DNA of 64,000 nt from Allomesorhizobium sp043769475 (GCF_043769475.1 NZ_CP171728.1:62001-126000); one strand, 5' to 3'; shown: positions 33,683-43,523, counted from the first letter of the stretch. Notes: a model not told the origin generated them from the sequence alone. Made by a program: numbers and translations.

Positions 33683-33891
33683 CCGTGAGTGGAAGAGGGT
33701 TACAACGCCGGCCATGATTGTCAGCGTTGGCCGGGGCGGGCGTTGACGGCGAGGCGCGATTCTTGGTCCCCGATGACATCGCATGGGAAAATCCACGGCC
33801 CATGCAATGTTCCATCAGTCTCTCCTAATGCAACCTCTTCGGCAGTCACGGGTTGAGGGGTCCGAAGGGGCTCGACTGACGGAGAGCCGTC
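33683..33891. other. Intergenic region
   Basis: About 210 bases after otsA; no gene or clear terminator seen. Confidence 0.4.
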
Positions 33892-34164
33892 GTGGACAAC
33901 AATAAATTCGTTGCAGCCGATCTGATTTCGGTCGTTAAGGCTTGTGCTCACAGCCGGTGCGCCGGATCGCTGCTCTCCACTTCGAAGGCTATCGAAGAAC
34001 TCCGGATCATGTCAGGAGATTTTGTAACCCCTGACGAGGAGATGGCAGAAGCGATATCGGAAGCCGCCATCGCCTTGGGTTGCACGGTCGTGTTCGATGA
34101 ACGCGCGGGCGCCGACACCTTGAACATGACGCCACGGCTCATTGGCGGCCCGCGCCCTACATGA
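33892..34164 (+). CDS. Small hypothetical protein
   Basis: 90 residues from GTG 33892 with GGAGAGCC eight bases before. Sequence is MDNNKFVAADLISVVKACAH and onward, with a helical acidic middle (EEMAEAISEAAIALGCTVVF). Composition and codon use are gene-like. No family recognised. Confidence 0.4.
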   Translation: MDNNKFVAADLISVVKACAHSRCAGSLLSTSKAIEELRIMSGDFVTPDEEMAEAISEAAIALGCTVVFDERAGADTLNMTPRLIGGPRPT

Positions 34165-34223
34165 AAACAGCATAAGGCCGGCGCGCCGGCGCGATACGCA
34201 ATCACATGCGGCTACGCTGTTGC

Positions 34224-34544
34224 TCAGGCGCTCCGGATCTGCTCAACGGCCGTCGCCAGCAGTTCGTCCATCATGGCGCGAATCTGATGATCGGATTGGT
34301 CGATGCCGGCCGCTTCGAAATCGGCACGTACCTTGCGGAGCACATCGTCGTCCCCTGCTTCCTCGAAGTCGGCGCTCACCACCTCTTTCGCATACGCATC
34401 AGCTTCTGCGCCGGTTTTGCCGAGCTTTTCGGCGGCCCACAGGCCGAGCAGCTTGTTACGGCGCGCCATGGCCTTGAACCTGGATTCCTCGTCCAGGGCA
34501 AACTTCTTTTCGGAGCCTTGCTGACGGTCTCTCATGCTGCTCAT
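34224..34544 (-). CDS. ATP synthase inhibitor, zeta subunit (DUF1476)
   Basis: 106 residues matching the alphaproteobacterial zeta family throughout: EKKFALDEESRFKAMARRNK, LLGLWAAEKLGKTGAEADAY, KEVVSADFEEAGDDDVLRKV and SDHQIRAMMDELLATAVEQI. Zeta binds F1-ATPase through its N-terminus and stops wasteful ATP hydrolysis. GGAG lies eight bases before ATG 34544. This copy sits away from atp genes and may be an extra paralogue on mobile DNA. Family call is firm. Confidence 0.9.
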   Translation of the reverse strand: MSSMRDRQQGSEKKFALDEESRFKAMARRNKLLGLWAAEKLGKTGAEADAYAKEVVSADFEEAGDDDVLRKVRADFEAAGIDQSDHQIRAMMDELLATAVEQIRSA

Positions 34545-35004
34545 GGCTTGGTCTCCGGTTCAGGTCTGAGTTTCCGATCCACCGATGACCGGCTGGTTCG
34601 GTCCAGAATGGCCCAGCTCGACGTTCTTAACAAGGCAAGGCGAACAGCGTCGGTTCATTGTGGCGAGACCTGGTTGGGATCTGCCCGGCGCGGCGGCAAT
34701 CCTCGCCGTGTTCGCCAAGAGCGGCGAATGGATCGGCTCGGACAGAGGACTCGGCGCACTCATCATCCAGGCGACGTTCAACTGTCATCCGACCGGCTCT
34801 ACGCCGCGATCGGCTGTCTTCCTTGCTTTCCGTTTTCCTTTTCCTGGTGGTCGTTGCGGTCGAGAGCTTTGATCCGGTATTAGATTCCTGATCATTTCTA
34901 CATCCATTTTCGGCAGGATCGAGCCACGGCATGCGGGATCGTTCCACCGAGAATGGGACCCATGTTCGAACCGTCCCTGCTTTGTGTTCAGCGGGGGCTT
35001 TGGA
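34545..35004. other. Region without a supported gene
   Basis: Overlapping open frames of up to 106 residues occur on both strands (for example 34627-34947 leftward) but none has a ribosome site, a plausible composition or a known family. Treated as non-coding. Confidence 0.4.
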
Positions 35005-35225
35005 GTGCTCGACATGGCGCTATTGACCGTGATCCGACGCCGGCATTTCCGTGAGCATCGATCGATCCGTAGATTTCACGCAGGACCGGCCTGTCCCGGA
35101 ACACCGTCCGAAAATGTCTGCGCTCCGATGAAGTGGAGCCGAGGTTCAAAATTCCGGAGCGACCCAGTAAACTTGATACCGTCGCCGACCAATTGTCGGC
35201 TTGGTTGAAGACGGAAGCGCGTCTA
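35005..35225 (+). mobile_element. IS21-family istA remnant (N-terminal end)
   Basis: MALLTVIRRRHFREHRSIRR starts the relic. The next frame then gives TGLSRNTVRKCLRSDEVEPR and FKIPERPSKLDTVADQLSAW, the helix-turn-helix opening of IstA. A one-base shift near 35080 separates the parts, and everything after about 70 residues is gone. It abuts the stop of the MDR oxidoreductase gene. Confidence 0.7.
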
Positions 35226-36269
35226 CCGCGGTATTTTCATCACGATTTTGCCGAATGGCCCGCGGGCCAGATGATCGAGCGCGGCCGGCAAGTCGGCAAA
35301 TGCGTACTCCGCATCGACTACAGGTTTGATTCCGGTCTGATCGATAGCGCGGACGAAATTCTCAAGTGACTTGCGATGGCCGACCTGGATGCCTTCAACG
35401 GTCAGGTGCTTGAGCGCCAACGGGGCGAAGTGGCCTGAAATCTCGAAACCTTCGAGCACGCCGATGAGCGAGACACGCCCGAAAACGGCCGCCGCCTGCA
35501 GGGCGCGTCCCAGATGTGCGCCCCCGACGATTTCGAGGATGTGATCTGCGCCACGGTCTCCCGTCAGGCGGTAGACCGCCTCCACCCAGTCTTCCTTTTT
35601 GCGGTTGATCCCATGCCTTGCGCCCAGCGCCTTTGCGCGCTCGAGCTTGTCGTCGTCGCCCGAGACTACGATCACGTCCGCGCCGTGAGCGGCCGCGATC
35701 TGGAGCCCGAACAGCGCAACTCCGCCGGTGCCCTCCACCACCACCGTCTGGCCGGCGTGAAGGCGCCCACGCTCGACCAGCGCGGTCCAGGCCGTGAGGC
35801 CGGCGCAGGGCAGCGTGCTTGCCTCAACATCATCCAGGCTTTCGGGTGCCTTCACCGCCCAGTCCTGATCAAGCACGACGTATTCGGACAGCACGCCCTG
35901 CATGGCGCCGCCCAGTGTGCGGTAGTTCGGCTCACGCGCGGTGCCGAAGCCGGGACCGTCGATCCAGCCGGGAATGAAGGTCGAGATCACTCGCTCCCCC
36001 GGCTTGAAACGCGTTACGGCAGCCCCTGCCGCAACCACCACGCCCGCCGCGTCGGAGGCCGGCACGAACGGGTCCGCCTTGGCGGCAAAGCCCAAGCCGT
36101 CCTCGATGAGGAGGAGATCGCGATAATTCAGCGAAACGGCGGCGACTTTCACCAGGATCTCGTGTTCGGCGGGCACCGGCACCGCGGCCGAGACCAACCC
36201 GAGATTGGCGCGGCCGACATCCTTCAGTGTCCACTGCTTCATCATATCCGTCCTGACATGCTGGTTCAT
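35223..36269 (-). CDS. MDR-family NAD(P)-dependent alcohol dehydrogenase / quinone oxidoreductase
   Basis: 348 residues. GroES-like domain with SLNYRDLLLIEDG and PASDAAGVVVAAGAAVTRFK, then a Rossmann domain with VVVEGTGGVALFGLQIAAAH and VIVVSGDDDKLERAKALGA. The usual structural-zinc Cys cluster and catalytic Cys-His pair are lacking, so it belongs with zinc-free quinone oxidoreductase-like members. Substrate unknown. AGGAGCAAAATCG precedes ATG 36269. Divergent from a LysR gene, which probably controls it. Its 3' end touches an IS21 relic but the C-terminus (FGKIVMKIPR) looks natural. Confidence 0.88.
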   Translation of the reverse strand: MNQHVRTDMMKQWTLKDVGRANLGLVSAAVPVPAEHEILVKVAAVSLNYRDLLLIEDGLGFAAKADPFVPASDAAGVVVAAGAAVTRFKPGERVISTFIPGWIDGPGFGTAREPNYRTLGGAMQGVLSEYVVLDQDWAVKAPESLDDVEASTLPCAGLTAWTALVERGRLHAGQTVVVEGTGGVALFGLQIAAAHGADVIVVSGDDDKLERAKALGARHGINRKKEDWVEAVYRLTGDRGADHILEIVGGAHLGRALQAAAVFGRVSLIGVLEGFEISGHFAPLALKHLTVEGIQVGHRKSLENFVRAIDQTGIKPVVDAEYAFADLPAALDHLARGPFGKIVMKIPR

Positions 36270-36376
36270 CGATTTTGCTCCTGTTGAACGTTGACCGGTA
36301 ATCTATTCGCTCCATTGGAATTGCAGTGCGGATGGTTTTTCCTCTAAATGTATCCATTCATTCTACAATGGTGCGC
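36270..36376. promoter_or_regulatory. Divergent promoter region between MDR gene and LysR gene
   Basis: About 107 bases, AT-richer than its surroundings, separate the two starts. This is the usual site for LysR-type activator boxes. No exact T-N11-A palindrome stands out to me, so a binding site is inferred from layout only. Confidence 0.4.
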
Positions 36377-37279
36377 ATGACAGATCGGTTGAGCGGCATT
36401 CGCGAATTCGTCACGGTGGTGGAGGCGGGCAGCTTCGCCGCCGCGGCCTCGCGGCTGAACCTTTCCCGTTCGGCCGTCGGCAAGGCGGTGGCGCGGCTGG
36501 AGGGGCGACTTGGCGTGCGCCTGTGCCACCGAACGACAAGGGTGCTCAGCCTGACGGAGGACGGGCATGCCTTTTACGAGCGCTGCACGCGCGCCCTGCG
36601 GGAGCTGGATGAGGCGGAACAGGCGCTGGAAAGCGGCCGCGCTGAGCCGGCAGGGATGGTGCGCGTCACAGTTCCGGTCGTGTTTGGCCGGCATTGCGTG
36701 GCGCCCATCCTCTACGATGTGGCACGCGAGCATCGCGGGCTCGTGCTGGAAATCGCCTTCACCGACCGGCCGGTGGACATTATCGAGGAAGGCTATGATC
36801 TGGCGGTGCGCAATGGCACGCTGCCCAAGGATCCCGGCCTAATGACCCGCACGCTCGCCCGCCAGAGCATGTCGGTCTGCGCGTCTCCGGCCTATCTCGA
36901 AAGGCACGGACGGCCCGCTACGCTGGCCGACCTCTCATCCCACCAGGCGATCGACTATGCGAATCCACGCTACACCAGGACTTGGCTGTTCCCCGACAGG
37001 CAAGGCAACAATGTTGAGATCGTCATGAAGGGTCGTCTGCGGCTCGACGATCTCGAGGCCATCGGTGATGCCGCCGCGGCCGGCCTGGGGCTTGCGTGGC
37101 TGCCCTGCTGGCTGATCCGCTCGCGCATCGCCAAGGGCGAGCTTATCCGCCTCTTCGATGATCTGCCCGCCACCGAATTCAACAGTTCAGCACTTTGGCC
37201 GCGCACGCCCTTCCTGCCCTCGCGCGTACGCATCCTCATCGACAGGCTGGCGGCGCGGATGCCTGCAATGATGGGGTGA
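36377..37279 (+). CDS. LysR-family transcriptional regulator
   Basis: 300 residues from ATG 36377 (ATG 36368 also possible). The N-terminal helix-turn-helix is FVTVVEAGSFAAAASRLNLS followed by RSAVGKAVARLEGRLGVRL; the rest is the PBP2-type effector domain with the common LAVRNGTLPKDPGLMTRTLA and WLPCWLIRSRIAKGELIRLF segments. It lies divergent from the MDR oxidoreductase and probably activates or represses it in response to a small ligand. Confidence 0.92.
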   Translation: MTDRLSGIREFVTVVEAGSFAAAASRLNLSRSAVGKAVARLEGRLGVRLCHRTTRVLSLTEDGHAFYERCTRALRELDEAEQALESGRAEPAGMVRVTVPVVFGRHCVAPILYDVAREHRGLVLEIAFTDRPVDIIEEGYDLAVRNGTLPKDPGLMTRTLARQSMSVCASPAYLERHGRPATLADLSSHQAIDYANPRYTRTWLFPDRQGNNVEIVMKGRLRLDDLEAIGDAAAAGLGLAWLPCWLIRSRIAKGELIRLFDDLPATEFNSSALWPRTPFLPSRVRILIDRLAARMPAMMG

Positions 37280-37454
37280 GCTTCGTGCGATCTTCCAATC
37301 TCGAAGCATGAGAATGTCGGTCGCCGTCAGTGACAGCGTGTGGCGCATCATTCTTGTTCGCGAACCCCAACCGTGAACAGATTCTTGTTCCGTTTGCCAT
37401 GCCCCACGGCACGTAGCCGAACCATCCCGTCGCGCTTGCATTGCCCGCAGTGGG

Positions 37455-38660
37455 TCACGCCTTGGCCTTGAAGCGTGCCGCTTCTTCTGAACCGCGCGTG
37501 GCGTCTCCCGCGCTGTAGGAATGCGCGCCGGCGCCGGCGAGCTTGCCGCCGTCGACGATCAGATATTCCTCGCGGATTGGCCTGCCCTCGAACCAGCATT
37601 CCAGAATCTCGCGAGTACCGGCGGCGTAGCGCGCCTGGGCCGAGAGCGACGATCCCGAAATGTGCGGCGTCATGCCGTGATGCGGCATCGATCGCCATGG
37701 ATGATCCTTGGGTGCCGGCTGCGGAAACCAGACATCGCCGGCATAGCCTGCGAGTTGGCCGCTCTCGAGCGCGCGGGCGATGGCGTCACGATTGCAGATC
37801 TTGCCGCGCGCCGTGTTCACCAGATAGGCGCCGCGCTTCATCCTGGCGATCATCGCCTCGTCGAAGAGATTTTCCGTCTCCGGATGCAGGGGTGCATTGA
37901 TCGTCACCACGTCGCAGATGCCAATCATGGATGCGGCGTCCGGGTGGAAGGTGACGCCGAGTTCCCTCTCGACCGTCGCGGGCAACCGGTGGCGGTCGGT
38001 GTAGTGGAGCTTGACGTCAAACGGCTTCAGCCGGCGCAGCACCGCGCTGCCGATCCGGCCCGCACCGACGGTGCCGATCTGCATCCCCTCGACATCGTAG
38101 GAACGTGCGACGCAGTCGGCGATATTCCAGCCACCCTGCATGACCCACTGGTAGGAGGGGATATAGTTTCGCACGAGACCGAGGATCATCATGACCACAT
38201 GTTCGGACACGCTGATCGAGTTGCAGTAGGTCACTTCGGCGACCGTGATACCGCGGTCCATCGCGGCCTGAAGATCGACATGGTCGGATCCGATGCCGGC
38301 CGTGATCGCGAGCTTCAGCCTATTTGCCTTGGCTATGCGTTCCTCGGTAAGGTAGGCCGGCCAGAAGGGCTGCGAGATCACGATTTCGGCGTCGACGAGT
38401 TCATGTTCAAAAACGCTGTCTGGACCATCCTTGTCCGAGCTTACAACCAGGCTGTGCCCTTGGCTTTCGAGAAATTTCCTCAAGCCGAGTTCGCCGGACA
38501 CGCTGCCGAGCAGGACCCCTGGTTCAAAGTCGATGGCCTTCGGCGTGGGAAGCGTCTGGCCGCCTGGATAGCGGTCAAGCTTCGGTAGGCCGTCCCGCGC
38601 ATACCCTGTCGGATAACCGTCGACCGGATCGTCATAGAGGACGCAAACGACCTTTGCCAT
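37455..38660 (-). CDS. fdh: NAD-dependent formate dehydrogenase
   Basis: 401 residues, same length and residue numbering as the Pseudomonas sp. 101 enzyme. Catalytic and formate-site residues are all present: PFWPAYLT (98-105), N147, R285, Q314 and H333 with S335. The NAD site is GAGRIG (199-204) with D222 in YTDRHR, which favours NAD over NADP. It oxidises formate to CO2 and supplies NADH, useful for C1 detoxification or for energy beside sulfur oxidation. Single gene; the start follows GGGAGATCAAA. Confidence 0.96.
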   Translation of the reverse strand: MAKVVCVLYDDPVDGYPTGYARDGLPKLDRYPGGQTLPTPKAIDFEPGVLLGSVSGELGLRKFLESQGHSLVVSSDKDGPDSVFEHELVDAEIVISQPFWPAYLTEERIAKANRLKLAITAGIGSDHVDLQAAMDRGITVAEVTYCNSISVSEHVVMMILGLVRNYIPSYQWVMQGGWNIADCVARSYDVEGMQIGTVGAGRIGSAVLRRLKPFDVKLHYTDRHRLPATVERELGVTFHPDAASMIGICDVVTINAPLHPETENLFDEAMIARMKRGAYLVNTARGKICNRDAIARALESGQLAGYAGDVWFPQPAPKDHPWRSMPHHGMTPHISGSSLSAQARYAAGTREILECWFEGRPIREEYLIVDGGKLAGAGAHSYSAGDATRGSEEAARFKAKA

Positions 38661-39222
38661 TTTGATCTCCCTTCGTTTGAAAACGAAGAGGAAGTCGCTC
38701 TATTGCTAATGCTGCCGGTCGAAATCGACGAGCAGCAGGGCGATCTGCCCGGTTGAATTGTCTGTGGCAGGCGGGCGCGTCGCCTAGCGCTTCCTCATTC
38801 GGAAACTGCGCGCTGTTCCGAATAAGATGGAGGAGCCGGACACGGTTTCAAGTGCGTGGTCGGCAGTGGCGCCGCGTCGCGCGCGTACTGCTGGCTCAAG
38901 GCTTCAATCCACGGTATGCGGGATCTCAACGGCAGGCCCGAACCGCTGCCTGGTTGGCACACTTCACACCGTTGGCTGGACGGCGAGTGAGAGCGGCCGC
39001 GATCCCGAAAGGCCCACTCAACGCCAAATCGGAATGCCGCCACTTCCGCAGAAAGCGGTTCTTGCGGTACTGATCTCGAAGCCACCTGGTGGCTCGCGCC
39101 GCCTCGACCATGTCCGGGTCGGCTGTATTGGCCATTGATTGCGGGCGTCGTTGCTGAAAACCCACCTTCACCGCCCTGTCCGCACAACTGGTTTTGCACG
39201 GCAAATCGGAGAAAGTCCGCTT
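38661..39222. other. Region without a supported gene
   Basis: About 560 bases. A leftward frame (38926 to about 39133, opening MANTADPDMVEAARATRWLR) has a gene-like charged segment but no ribosome site or known family. The rest shows only shadow frames. Probably debris from transposon activity. Confidence 0.4.
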
Positions 39223-39224
39223 TC

Positions 39225-39420
39225 ACACCGCACCACCAAGCCCCTGTAGCGCGTCGAGACATGCACGTTCAAGGTGGCCGCGATCGCGCCCGGCTTGCTC
39301 CCGTCGTTCCGCAACCGTAGCGCCAGGGCGAGCTGATCGCGGGCGGACGGCCTCGGCCTTGGCGGCGGCGCGGTCGGTGCTGGTCCGCTGATGGATCAAT
39401 CGCATGTTCGAACTCGGGCG
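39225..39420 (-). pseudogene. Resolvase / DNA invertase C-terminal remnant
   Basis: Read leftward, one frame gives DQLALALRLRNDGSKPGAIA followed by ATLNVHVSTRYRGL, the helix-turn-helix end of serine resolvases, preceded in other frames by KAEGRRP-like basic linker pieces. The catalytic domain is missing and the linker is frameshifted. A Tn3-type transposase relic on the same strand lies at 50.8 kb. Confidence 0.5.
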
Positions 39421-39500
39421 ACCGATAGGGTACGCGTCGCATGAAATTCGGCAGCAAACGACGCAATTCACGCCACAAAGTATCCTTGCAACAAGCCACT

Positions 39501-41036
39501 CTAGGTTGATATGTCCCGCTCCATGGACACCTCGGCCTGGAGGCTTTCGACGTCACGGAAGATCGAGGCGACGGCGAGCACACGCCCATTGCGCTTGAAG
39601 CGCAGGAGGCAGTCCCTGGCCGCAATGTCGCCCTCGATCGCGAGTTCGTCCCAATTCTCCCCATGGCCGACATAGTTGATCGGAATGTCGTAGTGCTGGC
39701 TCCAGAAGAAGGGGACGCCACTGAATTTCTCGCGGTGACCAAGCATGTTAAGCGCCGCCGCCTGCCCCTGGCGCTCGGCAACGACCCAATGTTCGACACG
39801 AATGTTCTCGCCGCTGTGTGGATCTGGCCAGCGCGCAATGTCGCCGGCCGCGAAGATCCCGGGCGCGCTGGTTTCAAGATGTCCGTTCACGATGACGCCG
39901 CGATCAACGTTGAGCCCAGCCCTCTCGGCGATTTCTGTCCGCGGGCGCACCCCGATGCCGGCGACTACGAGATCGGCCTCGAGCGTGCCACCGCCTTTGA
40001 GCTTCACCTGCTTGCCGTCAATGGCGCTCGCCGTATCCTCAAGGTGGAAAACAACACCGTGCTCCTCATGGAGCGAGCGCACGAAGTCGCCCATCTCCGG
40101 ACCCAGAATTCGCTCCATCGGTCGTGTGTCCGGCGCCACCACATGAACTTCGATGTCACGCGCGCGCAGCGACGCAGCGACTTCAAGCCCGATGAAGCCT
40201 GCGCCCAGCACCACCGCCCGGCGCGACGCCCCAGCGCGCTCGATGATTGCTCGGGAGTCGGCGAGCGAGCGCAACGTGAAGACGTGCGTCTGGTCGGCGC
40301 CGGGTATAGGGAGGCGGATCGGCTCGGCGCCGGTCGCAAGCAGCAGGCGATCGTACGGGAGCTTGCTCCCATCGGCGAGCGCGACCTCGCGCGAACGCGC
40401 ATCAATACCGGTGACGTTTGTGTTCAGGCGCAGGTCGATGCGGTTCTTTGAATAGAAGCTGTCCGGACGGAGTGGCACCCAATCCTCGGGCGCTTTGCCG
40501 GCTAGGTAGTCCTTGGAAAGATTCGGCCGGTCGACGGGCGCGGCGTCGTCATTGCTCAGCATGACGATGCTGCCCTCATATTGCCCGCGCCGCAGTCCCT
40601 CGGCCGCAGCAAAGCCGGCCGCGCCGCCACCGACGATCACGATTCTCTTGGGCGTTTCGCCGGGGGGCTTGCCGACTGGCTTTGGTTTTGGTTGCGCCTG
40701 CTTTCCTCGTACGAAGATCTTGCCATCGCGCTGCTCGACCGACCAGCACGCGACAGGGCGCAAAGCCGGGGCGCGCAGGGCTTCCCCCGTCCGCAGGTCG
40801 AAGCAGGCGTGATGCCAGGGACACCGGATCGTGTCGTCGACCGCAAGCCCGTCCACGAGCGGGCCATGGTAGTGCGTGCAATGAGCTCCGACCGCAAATA
40901 TCTCGGTCCCGCGCCGCAGCAATAGAACCTCCTCGCCGCCGAAATGGCCGACCAGCTTGCCACCATCGGCAAGCTCGGCGAGGGCAATCCCCCGCGCGAG
41001 ATCGGGTCCGCTTGGCTGGGCGTGATCTTGAGCCAT
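39501..41036 (-). CDS. Rieske-domain FAD/NAD(P)H oxidoreductase (AIF-like)
   Basis: 511 residues from ATG 41036 (GGGAGGCGACG upstream). An N-terminal Rieske [2Fe-2S] domain carries CTHYHGPLVDG and CPWHHACFDLRTGEAL. It is followed by a pyridine-nucleotide-disulfide reductase core with FAD motif IVIVGGGAAGFAAAEGL, NAD motif AVVLGAGFIGLEVAASL and IFAAGDIARWPDP, and a reductase C-terminal domain. It resembles ferredoxin reductases of ring-hydroxylating dioxygenases and AIF-like proteins, passing electrons from NADH via FAD to the Rieske centre. No oxygenase lies nearby, so its partner is unknown. Confidence 0.92.
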   Translation of the reverse strand: MAQDHAQPSGPDLARGIALAELADGGKLVGHFGGEEVLLLRRGTEIFAVGAHCTHYHGPLVDGLAVDDTIRCPWHHACFDLRTGEALRAPALRPVACWSVEQRDGKIFVRGKQAQPKPKPVGKPPGETPKRIVIVGGGAAGFAAAEGLRRGQYEGSIVMLSNDDAAPVDRPNLSKDYLAGKAPEDWVPLRPDSFYSKNRIDLRLNTNVTGIDARSREVALADGSKLPYDRLLLATGAEPIRLPIPGADQTHVFTLRSLADSRAIIERAGASRRAVVLGAGFIGLEVAASLRARDIEVHVVAPDTRPMERILGPEMGDFVRSLHEEHGVVFHLEDTASAIDGKQVKLKGGGTLEADLVVAGIGVRPRTEIAERAGLNVDRGVIVNGHLETSAPGIFAAGDIARWPDPHSGENIRVEHWVVAERQGQAAALNMLGHREKFSGVPFFWSQHYDIPINYVGHGENWDELAIEGDIAARDCLLRFKRNGRVLAVASIFRDVESLQAEVSMERDIST

Positions 41037-41207
41037 CGTCGCCTCCCACGGTGATCTGGGATCGCATTCGTTCTGCCGGTAACAGTCGCATTGTCCGAAA
41101 CGAACCATAACGCCTATCAGGCGAAGAGCGTTCCCCCTGTTCAGCCACTGATCGTGATAAGCGTTTGACGGAACGGCCTGGGGTTCGGTTCCAACTGGGG
41201 CGGGCCG

Positions 41208-41417
41208 TTAGCCGACGATCTTGACGCACATCGGCGTGCCGATCTCCAGCGCATGTCCGCCACGCCGGCGAGCAACCTCGAGCATCTCTGCTGACACATC
41301 TACGCCGACCACGCTTCCCTCCACCGCGACGCGGGCAGTTTCACGAGTGGTTTGCCCAGCACCACAGCCGATATCGAGCACGCGGTCCCGTATTCCAGCA
41401 TTTGCGGTTGCAGTCAT
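41208..41417 (-). pseudogene. SAM-dependent methyltransferase fragment
   Basis: 69 residues with RVLDIGCGAGQTTRETARVA (motif I) and VVGVDVSAEMLEVARRRGGH (motif II), the first 60 or so residues of a class I methyltransferase core. The catalytic remainder is absent and the tail is junk. The frame stays open a little upstream to about 41450 without a start. The IS5 element begins 130 bases away. Confidence 0.65.
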
Positions 41418-41578
41418 CTGGATTTGTTCGCGCTGCGGCGCAACTTAACCCTTACCGGCTCTCGGCCAGACGGAGGATCAAGATTGCTATAGCTGTTGGG
41501 GCGTAGCTGGCCGGAGCAGTGATCGTTGCTTGCTTGTTCAGCCGTCGCTGCGGATTCGTGATAAGATGCCCATCCAAT

Positions 41579-42420
41579 TAGGCCGCAAACTCATAAATTG
41601 AGGTACCGCTTTGTGACGAGTTCTGATTCAAGGCTTCTTTTGGAGGCCTGAATGCGCCGTTACGAACTGAGTGACTTTGAATGGAGTGTGATCCAGCCTC
41701 ATCTGCCGAACAAGGTTCGCGGCGTGGCGCGCGTTGACGACCGCAAGGTTCTGAACGGCATTCTTTGGCGTTTCCGGACCGGATCGCCCTGGGCGGATGT
41801 GCCGGATCGATATGGCCCCTACACCACATGCTACAACCGGTTCGTGCGATGGCGCAAAGCCGGGGTCTGGGATCGGCTGCTCGCTGCGGTTTCCAAGGCT
41901 TTCGACGGCGAGATCATCATGATCGACTCCTCCTGTGTCCGCGTTCATCAACATGCGGCCACGGCAAAAAAGGGGGCGATGACGATGGTTGCATGGGACG
42001 TTCCCGCGGCGGGCTCACGACCAAGATCCACGCGCTCGTCGATGCCGAAGGCCGACCGGTCGATCTCGTCCTGACCGCAGGGCAGGCACATGACGGCAAA
42101 CCCGCAGTCGCCATGCTCGACGTCCTTCAGCCCGATGCGATCCTGCTCGCAGATCGCGCCTACGACAGCAACGTCATTCGCGACCTGGCGGCGCAGCGAG
42201 GCGCATGGGCAAACATCCCGCCGAAGAAAACCCGAACCGGCAGCTTCCCCTTCAGCGCATGGGTCTACAAGCAGCGCAATCTCATCGAGCGATACTTCAA
42301 CAAACTCAAACACTTCAGAGGCATCGCAACGCGCTACGACAGAGACCCGCTAAACTTCCTCGCAGCAATCAAACTCGCGTCGGTTCGCATCTGGTTGAAA
42401 AGTTATGAGTCTGCGGCCTA
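41579..42420 (+). mobile_element. Complete IS5-family (IS427-type) insertion sequence
   Basis: Terminal inverted repeats match at 17 of 18 positions: TAGGCCGCAAACTCATAA (41579-41596) and, as its complement, TTATGAGTCTGCGGCCTA (42403-42420). The outer TA may be the target duplication. One transposase in two frames fills the element. Confidence 0.85.
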
Positions 42421-42421
42421 G
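41652..42421 (+). CDS. IS5-family transposase made by -1 frameshifting
   Basis: The first frame (41652-42074) gives the N-terminal part with the first catalytic Asp in IIMIDSSCVRVHQHAA. The second frame supplies GRSRGGLTTKIHALVDAEGR, the second Asp in DAILLADRAYDS and the Glu in YKQRNLIERYFNKLKHFRG. They overlap at AAAAAAG (41966-41972), a classic slippery heptamer for -1 slipping, as known in the IS427 group. The full DDE set and intact ends suggest an active element. Confidence 0.9.
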
Positions 42422-42500
42422 TAAGGACCGGATGTCATTTGGATATAGTCAGATGGCGAACTGCACCGGCCTCCACTGATGACAGAAGGGAGGTAGGCAC

Positions 42501-42998
42501 ATGAATTGCGAACGCATCGAGGAAACCGTACGTTTGTGGCAAGCAGAACCCGACAAAGCAAAAGGCAAGCCGGCGGTGAAGGCGCGTGCCGAAGGTAGTC
42601 AAGCTGCGATGGAACACGGCTCGTTTTCCTGGCGCGCCGACCTACCGGCGCCGCTCGGGGGTGCGAATGAAGCGCCGAGTCCGACCGCGCGATTGTTGAG
42701 CGCCCTAGCCGGTTGCGCGGTCGTCTTCATTCGCGACACGCTGGCACCACAGCTTGGTGTCCGCGTTGACGCAATCGAAGCCACGGCGCAGTGCGATACC
42801 GACGCGCGAGGGCTGCTCGGGATGGGCGGTGTTGCGCCCGATCTCGGCAACATCGCCTTGTCCATCGTAGTCCAGTCGTCGGAGACTGAAGATGCGATCC
42901 GCAAGGTTTACGAGGTCTGGCAGGAGCGCTGCCCCGTCTATCTCGCGCTGACTAAGGCGCTCCCCGTAGCCTCCTCGCTCGAGATCAGGCGGGCGTAA
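42501..42998 (+). CDS. OsmC/Ohr-family protein
   Basis: 165 residues from ATG 42501 after GGGAGGTAGGCAC. The two redox cysteines lie in SALAGCAVVFIRDTLAPQLG and VWQERCPVYLALTKAL, as in OsmC-like peroxidases, which reduce organic hydroperoxides with dihydrolipoamide or a similar thiol. It may protect against peroxide formed during sulfur or organic oxidation. Stands alone after the IS5 element. Confidence 0.88.
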   Translation: MNCERIEETVRLWQAEPDKAKGKPAVKARAEGSQAAMEHGSFSWRADLPAPLGGANEAPSPTARLLSALAGCAVVFIRDTLAPQLGVRVDAIEATAQCDTDARGLLGMGGVAPDLGNIALSIVVQSSETEDAIRKVYEVWQERCPVYLALTKALPVASSLEIRRA

Positions 42999-43523
42999 GT
43001 CGTCCACCGCGCGTCCTGAGTAATATAAAGCCGCCGTCGGACGCGCTGTGTGGACGCGGATTGAGAGTTTGCGGTGGTCATTGCCGCGCACCAGACGTGC
43101 CCGTATTGCAAAAGCCACACGCGGCAACATCGACGTCACGATTAACCTCGTTATCGAGCAGAACCAGATGTCGAACGCCGCTCGCAAGCGGCGTAGTTTG
43201 ACCCAATCCGGACCTTGCAGCGCCGGATTTCCTTCCCGAAACCGGACGTCGGACCCAATCAGCACTCATGGACCCATTCGCGACCTTGGCCTTGGCGTGA
43301 CTGAGACCAGCTTCGGGTGGAAGATATCATACCTTCCTCCGATCTGAATGTCGGCAGGGTAAAATCGAATGTCTGATTGCCCGCGCCCCTAGACCCGCCC
43401 GTATCGTTCCAAAGCCGCCGCAGGCACGCCGCCACAACTTTCATGGCGTTGCATGGGCCGCCAGTTATGTAAGACTGCAGTGTACGAAAGAGCACTCCGG
43501 CGTCTCCACCGCGGAAGTGGGAC
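42999..43523. other. Region without a supported gene
   Basis: About 520 bases; only short frames. It contains the promoter region of the large cyclase gene, but no clear boxes can be named. Confidence 0.45.

Noticed and set aside
34585..34947. Overlapping open frames on both strands
   Set aside because: No ribosome sites, shadow-like composition and no recognisable family.
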